The translations under genes were made by a program, and so were the position numbers. DNA of 64,000 bases, from NCBI GenBank assembly GCA_033030425.1, contig JAUFSD010000009.1, forward strand, positions 1,178,001-1,242,000, in the 5' to 3' direction. How positions within the stretch are numbered: position 1 is the first letter of the stretch; each line of letters begins with the position of its first letter. The notes under the pieces were generated by a model that saw only the letters and a program-made list of their open reading frames with translations, was not told where the DNA came from and made no database searches. Source of the stretch: Verpa conica (Eukaryota; Ascomycota; Pezizomycetes; Pezizales; Morchellaceae). Positions 33,734 to 46,015 of the stretch are shown here, piece by piece.

Positions 33734-36045
33734 TCAGATCCCAGATATCGCATCATCATCCTCCTGATCCCTATGATCGTGAAATCCAGACATCATTTCG
33801 GCATTATATCTCCTCGCTCTCGCACTAACATCCCTGGCAAGTGGTTTCTGTCTGCAGCCTCCATTCCAACTGTGTAAACTAACTGTGCCCGTTGTAAGAC
33901 CGTATCCGTTCCAGCAGGTAGCTGCATTTCCCTCCATGTGTCAGCGATTTATCCTCTTGACCAAATATAGGATTATATAAAAGGGCTATAAATCTGGCAA
34001 CAAACCTGCTAGGACTGGTGCACTTGGGTGCCAGCTAACGTCTCTTATACATGTTTTCCACGCTCTTGAGTTATCGTCCCAATCACGGTACCATCCATGA
34101 TTCAGCCTCTCATCTATCGGCCTAGTGTTCATAGTTGCAGCATTGACATCGATAGTGCCAGCCACTGTTGCGTCGAGATTATAAATCCGGACTTTCCCAT
34201 CCGCAGAGCCAGTGTATACATATCGAGACCCTGTTGAAGTTGGTGGTGAAAAGTGGCAACGGATTAGAGTTTTATGGACGCTATGGCCACGATAAGTGAC
34301 TAAAGAGCAATCATATGGAAGTTTCATGGGGGATTCTTTATAACTGAGTGGTATGTCAGCTAGATTTCATGAGAGTTGTAAATTTTCAAGAGACGAGCTT
34401 ACATCTGTGTGCGGTAATCAAAGCCAGTAGAGTAATCATTACCCCGCAGGCCATCAAAGGCGTTAGGATTCATCATTTTTCTAAGGCCTTATCAGTTGCA
34501 ATATTTGAAGGAGCTTTCCTTAGAAAGACCCACCTAATATCCCATAGCTTCATTGTTTGGTCCTTTGCATTCGAGAGGACATATCTTCCATCCCCCTTAC
34601 TATCTACGTACGTTAAGCCTTCACTATGCCCAGCAAACACACCTACCTCTCGTCCGTCTGCCATACTACGCCGATCCCATACCTTGACTGTAGTATCATC
34701 AGATCCAGAGTAAAGGATATGCGGTGAGTGTTGGTCGCCATAGCAAACAGCGTTAACATCCTCGTTATGCCCTTGGAGTTTGAGTATTGGTGTACGAGTT
34801 TCTACGTCATACACATAGAGACAGCTGTCACTTGCTCCAGCTACAATCTCACGGCCATCTCCAGAAAATCGAATTGACCAGATCTGCCAAGTATATCAGA
34901 TACATATCTGAATCCTCCGTGCTTTATCTGTCTCCTAGAAACGGAAACTTACACCATAATGAGGATCCATCACATTTCTATTTCCACGTGCTCCATGGCT
35001 GAATTCCAAAGGAACCATATCATCATTGCCAGGACTCGTGTTTGCCAGGAATACACAGCTTGTGATACTGCTATAAGCTAGGTGGTGGTTATTGGGTGAA
35101 AGAGTCGCATCGGTGATGGTCCATCTCCCGCCAATATAATCGACAGACTTGTAATATTTCCATTCATACGGATTTGAGGTATCGTACATTCGTACCTTGA
35201 AGTCTTGGGAGCAACTATAAAAGAAATTTCCATCTTCAGAAAATTGACCCGAGTATGAGCGATGGTCATAGTGAATGATGAAGTCTGCTTCATTATCTGG
35301 CAACATTGACTATGGTCATAGATCAGCAAGCGGACTAATTTTATGATAGAGATATTATAGAAACTCACTTGCGCCATTAATTGATTTAATATCCTCCCCC
35401 GCTCACCAGTATAATTTCCAATCTCTCTTTCTAGCAGCCGTCTAGATAGCGTAAACCCTTTAGTTGTCTTCGACGCACCACCAGCTCCATAACTTTGCAA
35501 CTCATCCTGGCGATGTGTAAGCGTGACTTCTACTTAATTAAAAACTCCAACAGGGGTATACCAACAGCTCCAAAATCCCCCGATTTCATCAACTCTTGCC
35601 CCACTAAGCTCGGCACAGGGTCAACTGGGCCTTCTTGCAAGGGGAGCTCTCGACGGCGCTGACGACGCCCGGCAAACTCCAAGAAACCGCCATTGCCACT
35701 GCTAAGTCTGAAAATCGTGTTTCTAAATGGCGCCCGCCCCTGGAGTAGATGCACTCGCTCTTGGAGTAGACGTGCGATAGAAGCGCGAACTTCGTCGTCG
35801 TCGTCGCCTTCAATATATTCATCGTCATCGTCATCATCTTCTGATTCGTGCACTTCTATGTTTCGGTTCGTTTGTTAGATGATTTCTGAGCCGGGTGCCT
35901 TTTCGAAAAAACAAAGCACAAAAGAGTGGATCAAAATCTAAACTAAAACCCTACCTTCATCGCTATCCTCATGATCATTTGATGGTTCATAATCCATATC
36001 CTCTGGGTCTGTTTCATAAAAATGAGCTATATTTGAGGAACTCAT
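33734..36045 (-). CDS. WD40 protein of the DCAF11 / LEC14B (WDR23) family
   Basis: A substrate receptor type of Cullin4-DDB1 E3 ubiquitin ligases. Eight exons (36045-35955, 35855-35566, 35506-35369, 35309-34953, 34883-34534, 34480-34403, 34343-34006, 33921-33734) give 609 aa in one frame. The N-terminus is very acidic (an Asp run, DDDDDDEYIEGDDDDE). It is followed by the DCAF11-specific stretch ending LLEREIGNYTGERGRILNQLMAQ and SMLPDNEADFIIHYDHRSYSGQFSEDG. Blades with SCSQDFKVRMYD, GGRWTITDATLSPNNHHLAYSS, SGSDDTTVKVWDRR, LSNAKDQTMKLWDIR, YTGSADGKVRIYN and DVSWHPSAPVLA follow. The C-terminus has the short basic/acidic tail. Introns are 53-99 nt. Confidence 0.9.
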
Positions 36046-36432
36046 AGCGTATATGATAGAAGCAGCAATGGCAATACCGCTTTTATTGAGAGAAACGAGG
36101 CTTAGTCTTTGAAGTGAGAGAATGTGGGGAAGATAGAGGCATCTATGGTACGTAGCGGGGGGTTCAGTTATTCACTGCGGACCGCGGCAGGGTCCCAAAG
36201 CCATGGTTCTTATCTCCGCCTATCTCCCTCCGTTGCTAATTGAGATCACTCGCCCTGCGCGAGCATTGACATCAACGATACGTTCCAGAAACTATAACAT
36301 TTTGTGATAAATTTGAAGAAAGTGATTATGGTGTCTGTAGGATAAGACCAAACGTAGCTGCCGAGGCGCATTTACATATATACTCCTTTCTCTCATTGCA
36401 TATTTATGTATCGATAACCTACATGTAATCTT
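36046..36432. other. Promoter side of the DCAF11-like gene
   Basis: No gene. Moderately GC-rich near 36180-36260. Confidence 0.35.
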
Positions 36433-36493
36433 CCGGGGATCCCACATCCCCGGCGGTTGAGTTCCGGAGAAACCGCCTCTCCGATCCGGAGAG
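36433..36493. repeat. Three consecutive perfect hairpins
   Basis: Three stems follow each other within 61 bp: CCGGGGAT/ATCCCCGG (36433-36453, 5-nt loop), GGCGGTT/AACCGCC (36452-36477, sharing two bases with the first) and CTCTCCG/CGGAGAG (36477-36493, 3-nt loop). All are GC-rich in AT-rich surroundings. It could be a structured transcript, a transposon end or a replication-related structure; there is no coding frame. Confidence 0.6.
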
Positions 36494-37201
36494 TTTGTGT
36501 CGGGCAATTATTAACCCCACCCTTTCTGCTTGAAGTATAGGTAAATGTCAGGATATATAACATACCCCTGGCAAACCACCGGGCACTCATGCTCATTCAT
36601 ATCACTGAGTCTCTCTATCCACATAGTGGGTAGAGAGCGAGCCTAGAATTCGATGTAGGAGAGATTAGGACCGTTGCGTAGCGTGGAAGTGGGTTTCTAG
36701 AAATTTCAGAACAGAACGATGTGAGACTTCCCTTTGCCGGGGATCATATGTACGATTCGCCTTGTATGCATGAGCTAATAGCGAGATAAAATATAGCCTG
36801 GGGTGTTCTAAAATCTTTGAAGGCACTTCTTTCCGACATCCCTGAGATTCTCTGCAAGTGGGTTCACGTGTTGGAGAAACCTCCGCCATTGTCAAGGATC
36901 GCGTTTCCACGTTTTCAGATTATGGGACTACATGTAGTTAAATTATGGTAATTAGGCTGCAGTAAGCGAAGTTAACTTGGGGCCCTGAAGTCCCGGTGAC
37001 ACTCGCCTATGTAATAGCTCTTCGACATCTCTGACCTTTGACGCCTGGCTTGTGCATTGTGGTAAAATAGAGAAGAGCAGGCACGGTTCTTACCCCCCAC
37101 CCCCAGATAAATAGGCCCCTGCAAGAAGAGGAAGATCATGTATCGGATACAAGGGGTACAAGCCAAGGCTTGGGTTAGAGATGTCTTCAAGCTATTGCTT
37201 G
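36494..37201. other. Intergenic, no gene seen
   Basis: Short frames on the minus strand only (for example 36665-36910), without motifs. Confidence 0.35.
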
Positions 37202-37467
37202 TACTTGTCCTCCAGGAAAAGAACTAGAAAACAGGGGGGGTACGCACAGGCACGACCTGGGGGGTGTTTAAGTAGCGGAAGCACGTATTTTGACGCGATT
37301 TACTCAATAATATACCATTTCTGGTAGCGGGAGCTTCTTGAGTCATTATAAGGGTAGGAACAGTAGCTTATTATTTGCCTTATTTGGGGCTACTAGGTGG
37401 ATTTGAACTTCCGAGACACCTTTGTGCGTACCCCCTGTTTTCTGGTTCTTTTCCTGGAGGACGAGTA
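37202..37467. mobile_element. MITE, 262 bp, about 45-bp inverted repeats, TA duplication
   Basis: CTTGTCCTCCAGGAAAAGAAC at the left end (37204) matches CTCGTCCTCCAGGAAAAGAAC read inward from the right end (37465). The match runs on through AGAAAACAGGGGG and TACGCACA with a 2-bp length difference. TA borders both sides (37202-37203, 37466-37467). The interior has no transposase. The high TIR identity suggests a relatively young copy. Confidence 0.82.
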
Positions 37468-38100
37468 TATGTTGCCACTCACAAGCCTCTGTCATCAGAT
37501 CATGATGCCCACCAAGCGGGTAAGGGGGTGACTGTTAACACAGTAAACGGCTTGCGCGGACGAGACGTGGGCTCGTGGGCTCGTCGGCAATTGATCCGGG
37601 CCTAAACCCCAAGAAACACTTTGTTCTCCATGGAGCCCTCTGTAGCGTACTCGCTTAACACGTAGAGTAGAGTCATCGTCTTACTCCAGATAATTCGAAA
37701 TCTGATTATTTCAGGTCGTCGGAATCAGGATTAGTTGAGAGTCTAGAATTTTGTTTCGGCGTTCCTGCTGAGTGATAGGTGAACTGCTGCCCGGGTTGAC
37801 GATTTCTCGGCCCGTTTCGCGTACCTTTTCTTTTCTTTTTCCTCTTGCACTGCTTGCTTTGGGTAAGAGGTATATGTACACTTGTCAGCGCACAGGCGTT
37901 GGGTCTGTTGTGTTCATCTTAAGAACGTCAATCGTGGTAAGTACTTATATGGGCCCACACCCTCCTCCTTGACATGCCCTTAAGCTCTCCTACCTCCTAC
38001 CTCCCTTCTCTCCTCATCACCATTGCATACAAGCTTCCAATCACTTGATCATCAAATTATTCAATAACCTTAAATCTATCCCAATCTATAATCAGTCAAT
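37468..38100. other. Promoter region of the peroxiredoxin gene
   Basis: No gene. A pyrimidine-rich stretch (37960-38030) lies upstream of the start codon, as in many highly expressed fungal genes. Confidence 0.4.
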
Positions 38101-39244
38101 ATGGTTGCACGCGTACAACACCCTGCTCCTTTCTTCAAGGGGACTGCCGTCGTTGGTGGGAGCTTTGAAGGTTAGTTCTTTCAACAGTGTATTCAATTCC
38201 GTCCAGGAGCCTAGGGGCTCTGTTTACATGGCTTCTAATTCACTAGCAATTGACTTTCCTACCACGGATTCATTGGAATGTATTCTAACAGCACTATTTG
38301 AGTTTAGAAATCTCGCTTGAGGACTACAAGGGTAAATGGCTCGTTCTGGCTTTCATCCCCATGGCATGGACATTCGTTTGGTAAGTCATTGGCAGCCTGC
38401 AATTGAGTCTTGGTTTTCTAGTACAAAAGGAACTGAACTGACTTGTTACCGTTTGAACCTGCAGCCCTACTGAGGTTGGCCAATCCCATCCAATCCCTAA
38501 CTCTTTGATCGGATCAGTTCAGATTCGGCCCACATATTATCCTCCGACTCGCTCGACTAACACCCATTATACAGATAATCGCGTTCTCCGACGCCGCAAA
38601 ACAGTTCGCTGACCGTGGGGCTTCTGTTGTCTTTGCTTCAGTTGATTCCGAGTACAGGTGAGCTTGATGATTCGTTTTCTCATTTTCATTCAGTTTCAAC
38701 CAGCGTGGTGGCTTTGCCGGAGATCTCCGTAAAACCATTTTTTTACTAACGGAGTGTTCTCTTACCCAGCCTTCTCTCTTGGGCCTCGACTGCACGCAAG
38801 GACGGAGGCCTTGGAAGCGTCAATATCCCGCTTTATAGCGACAAGAACCATAAACTTGCCAAGGACTATGGTGTCCTGATTGAAGAGGAAGGCGTTGCCC
38901 TTCGTGGCCTTTTCATCATTGACCCCAAAGGAACTATCCGCCAGGTATACATATCCTGCTTTAAATGTTATGTAGGGTTGGAATGAGCCTGTATTTACAA
39001 TGTTCGGCCTCTAGATTACCATTAACGATTTGCCGGTTGGGCGTTCGGTAGACGAGACAATCCGTTTGGTGGACGCATTCCAGTTTACAGAGAAGGTAAA
39101 TTCTACTATTTCAACCTGATTTCAGAGACTGACACAAACATGTAGTATGGCGAGGTATGCCCGGCCAACTGGAATGCTGGCTCTGAGACAATTAAGGCCA
39201 ACCCTAAAGAGTCGAAGGAGTACTTCACCAAGGTTCACGGTTAA
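38101..39244 (+). CDS. TSA1: Typical 2-Cys peroxiredoxin (thioredoxin peroxidase, Tsa1 type), with a 10-nt microexon
   Basis: Reduces H2O2 and organic hydroperoxides with thioredoxin in the cytosol. Seven exons (38101-38170, 38308-38380, 38465-38474, 38575-38657, 38770-38944, 39015-39095, 39146-39244) give exactly 196 aa, the length of yeast Tsa1. The peroxidatic Cys48 lies in FVCPTE; its codon is TG at the end of exon 2 plus C at the start of the 10-nt exon 3, which encodes the rest of CPTE. The resolving Cys169 is in [23 protein letters not shown] contains the GGLG motif that, with a C-terminal YF (present in SKEYF), marks overoxidation-sensitive enzymes. AFIPMAW replaces the usual FYPLDF just before the catalytic Cys, an unusual substitution. 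Introns are 50-137 nt. Confidence 0.93.
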
Positions 39245-39970
39245 GTAGTATCATAGAATGGGTAGAAAAGACTGTTTTATTTCCGGTTAAGTAAGCGTTG
39301 GAGTTGTTAATATGTACGGCGACATTCAGTCTTAGTAGGATAGCGGTAGACATCTAAATCACGGAGCTTTTTTATTCGAAATATCTATAGATTAGGTGTC
39401 GAATACATCTCGCCTTTCATATCACTTTTATATCTTTGTGGGCTCTTGTAGTATTTAGTTGTAGTTCATTTATCAGTTGTAAGGCTTCATAATAAGTATA
39501 AGTGAGTTTAGGAGAGCCGTGATGTTTGGAGTGATTGGACCATAAGAAATAAAACAAAATTCTTCCTGTTATTGATTGAGATGACTTTAGTGCCTGCAAC
39601 CCGTGCCATTAGCCTATCCCTCGTACCGATGAACCTTCAAACAAGCTAGAAAAAAGCAAAACCCTAGAGGAAAAAAGATACCATAACTTCCCGCGAGATC
39701 ACTGATAGAAATGAAACGACCGTATAAGTGAGGACGATACAGAGCAAGACAAGAATAGATAGAAAAAGAGCAGAAGAGGGTATGGAAATGAATTGAAAAC
39801 ATAAATGATCCTGGTTCCTGACAACCCAGTAGTTTTTTTTTTTTTCTTCGGTGAAGGCTAAGAAAAGAAAAGAAAAGAAAAGAGTACTCTCGTTTCATCG
39901 TTATCCTTCACCACCCACTACAAATCAATCACCACTACCAATCACCGCCAACCAATCACCTCCATATTAT
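39245..39970. other. Convergent spacer with microsatellite
   Basis: A spacer between the peroxiredoxin and RdRP 3' ends. It contains a T-run at about 39833-39845 and a GAAAA pentanucleotide repeat at about 39866-39890. No gene is seen. Confidence 0.45.
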
Positions 39971-42900
39971 TCAATCTTCAGGGTGAACATCCTTAAAAAG
40001 CTCCTCACAAAAGGACGGGCCATTTGCTCCGTCATCGTCAAGGATGCTAGAAGCTTCGCCATTGTCGCTACCTATCTGGGAAGCGTTATCGGTATTTTCA
40101 CCGTAGAACTCTTGCTCCGTATCACGGCAAAGGCAATCGATTCCTTCACTGCTATTACCATCACTATCAAAAGCATGGCTATGGTTATTCTCTCTTTTAG
40201 TGACACCAACTCCGGAAATTCCGTTATCGGATTGTTGTCTCTCTTTATTGTAGTCGAAGTAGGTATAGGCACTGCCATTTCCTAGAACCTCCTCCACCGG
40301 TATAATTTCATACTCGGCGAGATCGTCTGGAGAGGTAGTTTTGTGACTCTTTGAGTCGTGTTGTGTGCCGTTCGATTCGGTACTGCGTGTATTGCGTCTG
40401 GTTTCCGGGACAGCAACATAATCGTATTCGTATTGCCTCAAAATTCCATCAGGTGGGTTGTCGATGTCGGTGAAGGGGTGTTCACGGTTGGCAAGCTTGC
40501 CAAGGATTTCAGGAAACAACCACGGGAAAGAGATGAGTGGCATATCCTTTATGTCTCCCGGAGTAAACTTCAGTGGTGCTCCTTCGATGGGGCGCTCACT
40601 CTTCTTTCCTTTGGATTTCTTAGCCTTCAAGTCCTCCAGTGCTGTATCTAGTTCTTTTTTGGTCACTGTATACATCGCTGCGACGAGTGGTCCTAGCTTT
40701 AATTCATCACTATCCCCAATAATTTGGATAGCGGCCTTCCGCCAAATATCTCTCAGCCCACTGCGGATATTTCCAATCTCTTCATGAAATTTGTAATCCT
40801 TCGCAGCCTCCGAATGATGCATGACAAAGGTCGAATATACTTCGAATTCCGTGTAAATCTCATGCTGGGCCATAATACTACGTAGTGCCGAATCATAATC
40901 GTCCTTTAACTCCTTTGCTGCTGTGAGCAAGTCAGGGCTAAGAGTATAAGCACCGAGTATACGCTGATCAAATTCAAACTCGTAGCAAGGGACAAAGTCG
41001 ACCTTCACCACCTGGTCGTAGAGCTTTCCAAGAATCTTATGCGATCGGTAGGTTTTATCCGGTTCCTTTTCCATAAAATGGGGATATTTCCTAAGGCGAA
41101 GTTCACGGGGCATTTCCGCCGGTACTCCTGTCTTGACGTAGTCAACGGCATCCGAGTGCAGAGCAGCGAGCCGGAAACCTATTGGGTGTTAGTTAATCTC
41201 GACGTAAGAAAAATGAAGGAAACTTACATTGGTCAGATTTTACTCCATCTTCATGAAAATCCGCCCAAGCCAGATGAGAATTCGCGATAGCCCCCAGCTT
41301 ATCGTTTCTCATATAATTGACAAAAAACCTCGTGATATCGTTCACCTCAACATTACGACTCAATTCGTTAGGGACCATTGGTGAGTAGTCCATCGGTTTA
41401 TGGTCGGTAATTCCATAGGTGAGATCGTGGTCCCAGATAACGATATAATCATCTCCATCCAGATCTCCACCAGACAACATACTCGCTAGATCACGATCTC
41501 CATTATTCGGGAATACAACAACATTACGAATGTGATGTAGCTCTGGTATATTCACAGCGCGTACAGTGCGGATATCTCCAGGATGGAGGGAAGGGTTACG
41601 CGCAACGATACACAACTCTTCAATCACCCTGAACTGACCCGGGTTTTCTGGGTCGCTGATTTGCAGGAATATCTCTGGTATCGCAGGAGGGTTTGCCTTC
41701 TCCTTCTCCTTCCCCTTCCCCTTTTGGTCATCGTTTTGGTCATCGTTATCGCTGTCATCATCATAATGCCCCTTTAGGATTCCAGTCTCATCAACAACAC
41801 CGAGCACAAACGCTCCCTTTTCGATCATTATCTTGGCCTTTTCTTTAAGGTATTTGATTGACCATGCCCGCCACAGTCCCAGAAGAGACATCACAAATGG
41901 GTCTTTGTATTCCATGAACCTATCACGAACTATTGCTGCTAGATCAAGGGTGAACTGGTTTGCATCAATTGTCCTGCAAAGTAGTGATAGTGCAGCTGCT
42001 GGTCTAACCATAGCATCTTCGAACTTTCTTAGCATATCGAGGAGTTTCAGGATGAAAACGTTATCTGAGGCCCCGAGTGATGAAAGAACTATGATCAGTT
42101 GGCGGTTGAGAGATGCCGTCGCAAGGTGAGAGCAGCGAATGACCTCAAGGGTGCTATGTTTGGCCTTGAACTTCTCTTGAGTGGGACGGATATAGACCTC
42201 CCGTTGTATAGCATCAGGCCACACAGCCAAGACCCCCTTACAGCCACCGAGGCGAAACTGGAAACAGGAGGGCGGAGGTTCATTCTGTGGTAGTTTAAGT
42301 TCCATTGAGATGAGTTTAGCGAGAAATTCCGAGATTTTACCAACTCCATCCGAAAATTTGTACTCATTGTCAGGGTACGTGATATCATCGATATTCACGA
42401 CATCAACCTGGACACCGCGGATAGCACGGGTAGTGGCTATAGGTTTATTAGCGTAGTTAAAAACTCTAGAAATAAAATTTCAAACTCACAAAAGCATTGG
42501 CCAAGTCGAGCAGCATGCTTAGCAACAACTCTGATCTCTTCAAACGTCCCCATCCAAGTACGAATATCATCCACAGAAATATGGTCATCCGAGGCGAAAA
42601 AGTATGCACCATGCTCACGGATCTGTGAATTCCCAAATGCAAGAAATTCGAAATGTATTCCTCCAATAGTGATACCATATTCTAAAGTAGTCATAATTCG
42701 CGTGAAGACCTCATTCATCGCCGTCTTGTTCGTTGAGTTGATTCGGCCCTTTTTTTTACGTTATGATTTTGTAAATGATATATTTTATTAGATATCCATA
42801 CCTTAAACTCATCCATAAACTGAACCCTCAGAAACCTATCAGAGTACTGGCGGTAGTGTCTTATGACTCTGTTTGTAGTTTCGACAGTCGGAGTGGCATA

Positions 42901-45191
42901 ATAAACTGTAGATGGTGTGATACTTGCTTTCCTCACTAGTTGGTTATCACCCCCAAGACGTTTTAAGAGAGCCGCGGTGCCTCCCTTGACGCCAGTGAGG
43001 TTGAAAATAGACATAGGGTCATAGAAGCGTTGCTTCTTCTGCTCCGCAACAAACTCTAACAGACGTACTGCTTCGGCAGGCCCCATATCGGTCAAGCGAT
43101 CAATGAACTCAGGGGTAATGTTAAACTCATTCAGAAAATTCTGAGAGATACAAACTTCCAACTGGTAACGGGTTGGATAGGGTAGCAGCGGTCTCAATGC
43201 CTCCGAAAGGTCACCAGAAAATGAGTTAGTGGATCTCACTTCAATACTGTCCCAGATGGGTATGCGCTTCTCTGTCGTGACCTCGAGCCCATCGAGTGTC
43301 TCAGTCTTCACGTTGAAGTCCCTAAGTGCTGAAAGCATGTTTCCAAAGCGATCAACCTGACTAGACTCTAGTCTAAAATGAAAACGATAGGTTGTCCATC
43401 GACCTAGGTCTATTAGTCATGCTGATCATTTAATCAAAGTTCTCGATTGGGCGACAAACCTGTATCAATAATCGGATTTCTCTGTTTTAATGAAATTGGT
43501 GACTTTGATCTATCCCGTTGATTATAAGCGATGCCTGTCTGGCGGAACCATTTATCCCAGCTAGTCCAATAGCTTGCTTTGAGATTATGAGAATTCGCAA
43601 CATGATATAGTTCCCTCCAGAACAACGGAGGTGATGGAAGAGAAATAAGGAATGTTCTATCGTTATCAGAAATAATAGGGCCTTGTTCCATAATTTGGTT
43701 AAGGTGGGAAAATGGGATTTGAAAACGATAACTCTCCCATCTATCCTTTACTGGCTCTGACTCTGGTTCCTGGTCCGTGGGGGCTGTCGGTGACCCTGGC
43801 ACGCAGGTCTCGCCTTCATTTGTGAGATATATTCGGAATATAACATCAACCTGTTTCCGGTAGAGATTGACCTCGAAGGTTATATCCTCATTGTCCTTTG
43901 TCGTATACATAGCCATCATAACCTCTGGTTCGATCATAAAGCCAAAGTCAAGCTTCTTAGGTTTGAATGTCTATATAAAAATCATTAGCAAAAGTGAGAT
44001 ATTACTAGAAAGGATAAGTAATCTAACAAATCTGTCTGGATATTGTATACACTTATTTGCCGGACTCTCAACTTTGAACTTGTGCTTGGGAAATCCGGAA
44101 AGAACGGCGTTAAGGTGACACTCAGCGTTATGCCATATGTAGGGAATAGTATTATTCCAGAATGGCGCAAAAACACGACTAGTTTAAAATTAGTATTTGT
44201 ATTGGTTTTATTTAAGAGTACGACTTTAGTCTATTGGGGCTAGATATAAGGTAAAACTTAATGATGGTTGAGCGTACCTGAACTTGAGTTTGGCATATCC
44301 ATCTCTAGTACCATGACTATTCTCAAACAATTCTATGCCCTCAAGCACGCCATATTTCTCGAACAGATTGTAGACGTCTAGTGTTGTATATCCCAACGGC
44401 AGAATACCAACTTTCACTTGAACTTCTGGCCAGGACCTCCAATCATCGTTCCTGAGGAGGACCGAGTACTGCATTGCATGGGGATTATATGGCGGGGGAG
44501 GGGGTGGTGGTGATGCTAGTGGGGGGGGAGGAGAGTCCCTATTAGGTTTATTATTGTTGCTAGAAGCTCTGGGTAAGTCTGTAGTGCGGCCAGATAAGTT
44601 GATGGATTCGTTACTTCTATTAGTAGTGCCATTACTAGTGTTGCGGTTTGGGGAGCTATTCCGATTGATGTTGGCCATACGCTTATTATTGTACTTCTCT
44701 TCTTTTTTGGCCCTACGCGCTGCCGCATTCTCTTTGTTTCTCTCCTCAATAGTGGCACGGCGTTCAGCCTCCGTTGGGAGAGATAGAAGCACCGGTGCTT
44801 TACAAGGTGTAGCAATAATGTCCCCACGCCCTCTGCCAATAGCAGCTCCCGATGGCATTTGGCCCCTCCCTCCAAAGCCAGCAGGTCGGCTGAGCAGAGC
44901 CTCATCCTGTGCAGGTCTCAAATAGTTCATAGGTCCGTTTTTTGCATTATTATCTCTGCCACTTCTCCCACGGCGAGAGTTGTGGTTCCCACGTCCCGAC
45001 ATGGGTAGTTGGCGGGGAGGTTGGGATGGCCAGGGCGATTCAATAGGACGGACCCCGAGAGCGTCCGCAGTATGTTCTCGCTGCTGTAACTCAGCTTGAG
45101 TAGGCTGTTCGACTGCAAAGCTGGCGGGAACGGGAGGGCAGCTAAGGTCGTTGACTCTGGCAGTTGGACGGTTGCGCGTATGGAGCCGCAT
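39971..45191 (-). CDS. Cellular RNA-dependent RNA polymerase (RNA silencing, RdRP family)
   Basis: Makes double-stranded RNA for siRNA production in quelling or heterochromatin-type silencing. Seven exons (45191-44278, 44178-44028, 43970-43460, 43409-42802, 42748-42490, 42436-41228, 41178-39971) give 1619 aa in one frame. Residues about 1-240 are basic, RG- and Asn-rich and disordered. An RRM-like fold follows (VQVKVGILPLGYTTLDVYNLFEKYG). The catalytic part has SIEVR, FSTTRAIRGVQVDVV, FSDGVGKIS, FQFRLGGCKGVLAVWP, YIRPTQEKF and the active-site loop SGGDLDGDDYIVIWD near residue 1138, with the three metal-binding Asp residues. A Ser/Asp-rich C-terminal tail ends the protein. It is the eukaryotic two-barrel type, not a viral enzyme. 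The ATG at 45191 is the first in the open frame. Confidence 0.93.
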
Positions 45192-46015
45192 CCTGACCCT
45201 GGTGGTTGATCCGGGTTGACGCGAAGGTAATTGCTTTTTATGACAAATCGGGTGTAGCCAAACGGAGGGAATAACTGTGACGACGGTCACGTGCAAGGTA
45301 CGAGATATTAAAGACTAATCTTCAGATACAGAAAGTTTTTTGTTGTAGGAGTAGTTTGTGGATGGATGAAGGGGAGGATGAGTGAATGATGAGGGGTAAG
45401 GAGGAGAGGGAGGGAAGAAGGAGAGGGCCACGCCCAGGTTTATCTGCTCTCGAGAAGAGCACGGAAGCCAGTGAGTCGGGGAGCTGTCACGAGAGCAAGA
45501 GGGGCCCCACTCAATGCAGCGAGGGGTGCAAGCCCGTTGTGTGTGCGTAAGGCGTTGCACATATTTAGCAAAGGCAGGTTTACTCTCCAATGATTGCTGG
45601 CTCATTGGCAGGAGGTTATGAATGCTGATCGTGCATTAATACTATTAACGACAGATTTCAGGATACACCTAGAAGAATTTCTTTCTGAATTTACCCCCAA
45701 ATTGATGGAATAGTAAAAATTAACCCATAATAGCATATTTTCACAGGTGATGTGCATTAGTGTTATTCATGGAATTTCCTATATTTCAAAAACACCTGGT
45801 TCAGGCCCTCCACTCTTCAGGCAACCAACGTGCAGAGCAGGGCACCCTGCTGTACTCGAGTGATAGAAGAAAGAAGAAGAAAAATTAAACAACCAATTCA
45901 TCCACAACCCACAAATCAAATACCAAAAGTCCTAAAAACTCCTCAGGATATTACCCACTACCCCACATCTACATAGAAATAGTCGTCGTCATGATAGTCG
46001 TACAAACACTTATAA
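45192..46015. other. RdRP upstream region and 3' flank of the coiled-coil gene
   Basis: Short minus-strand frames (45315-45605) lack motifs and probably lie in the RdRP 5' leader. No gene is supported. Confidence 0.4.

Noticed and set aside
36665..36910. 81-codon minus-strand ORF as a gene
   Set aside because: No family signature, no supporting splice sites or promoter.
44516..44925. Frames over the RdRP N-terminus on both strands
   Set aside because: Shadows of the low-complexity Arg/Gly/Asn-rich first exon.
39971..45191. RdRP as an endogenous viral sequence
   Set aside because: The DLDGD active site, SIEVR and flanking domains are those of cellular silencing RdRPs, with six ordinary introns.
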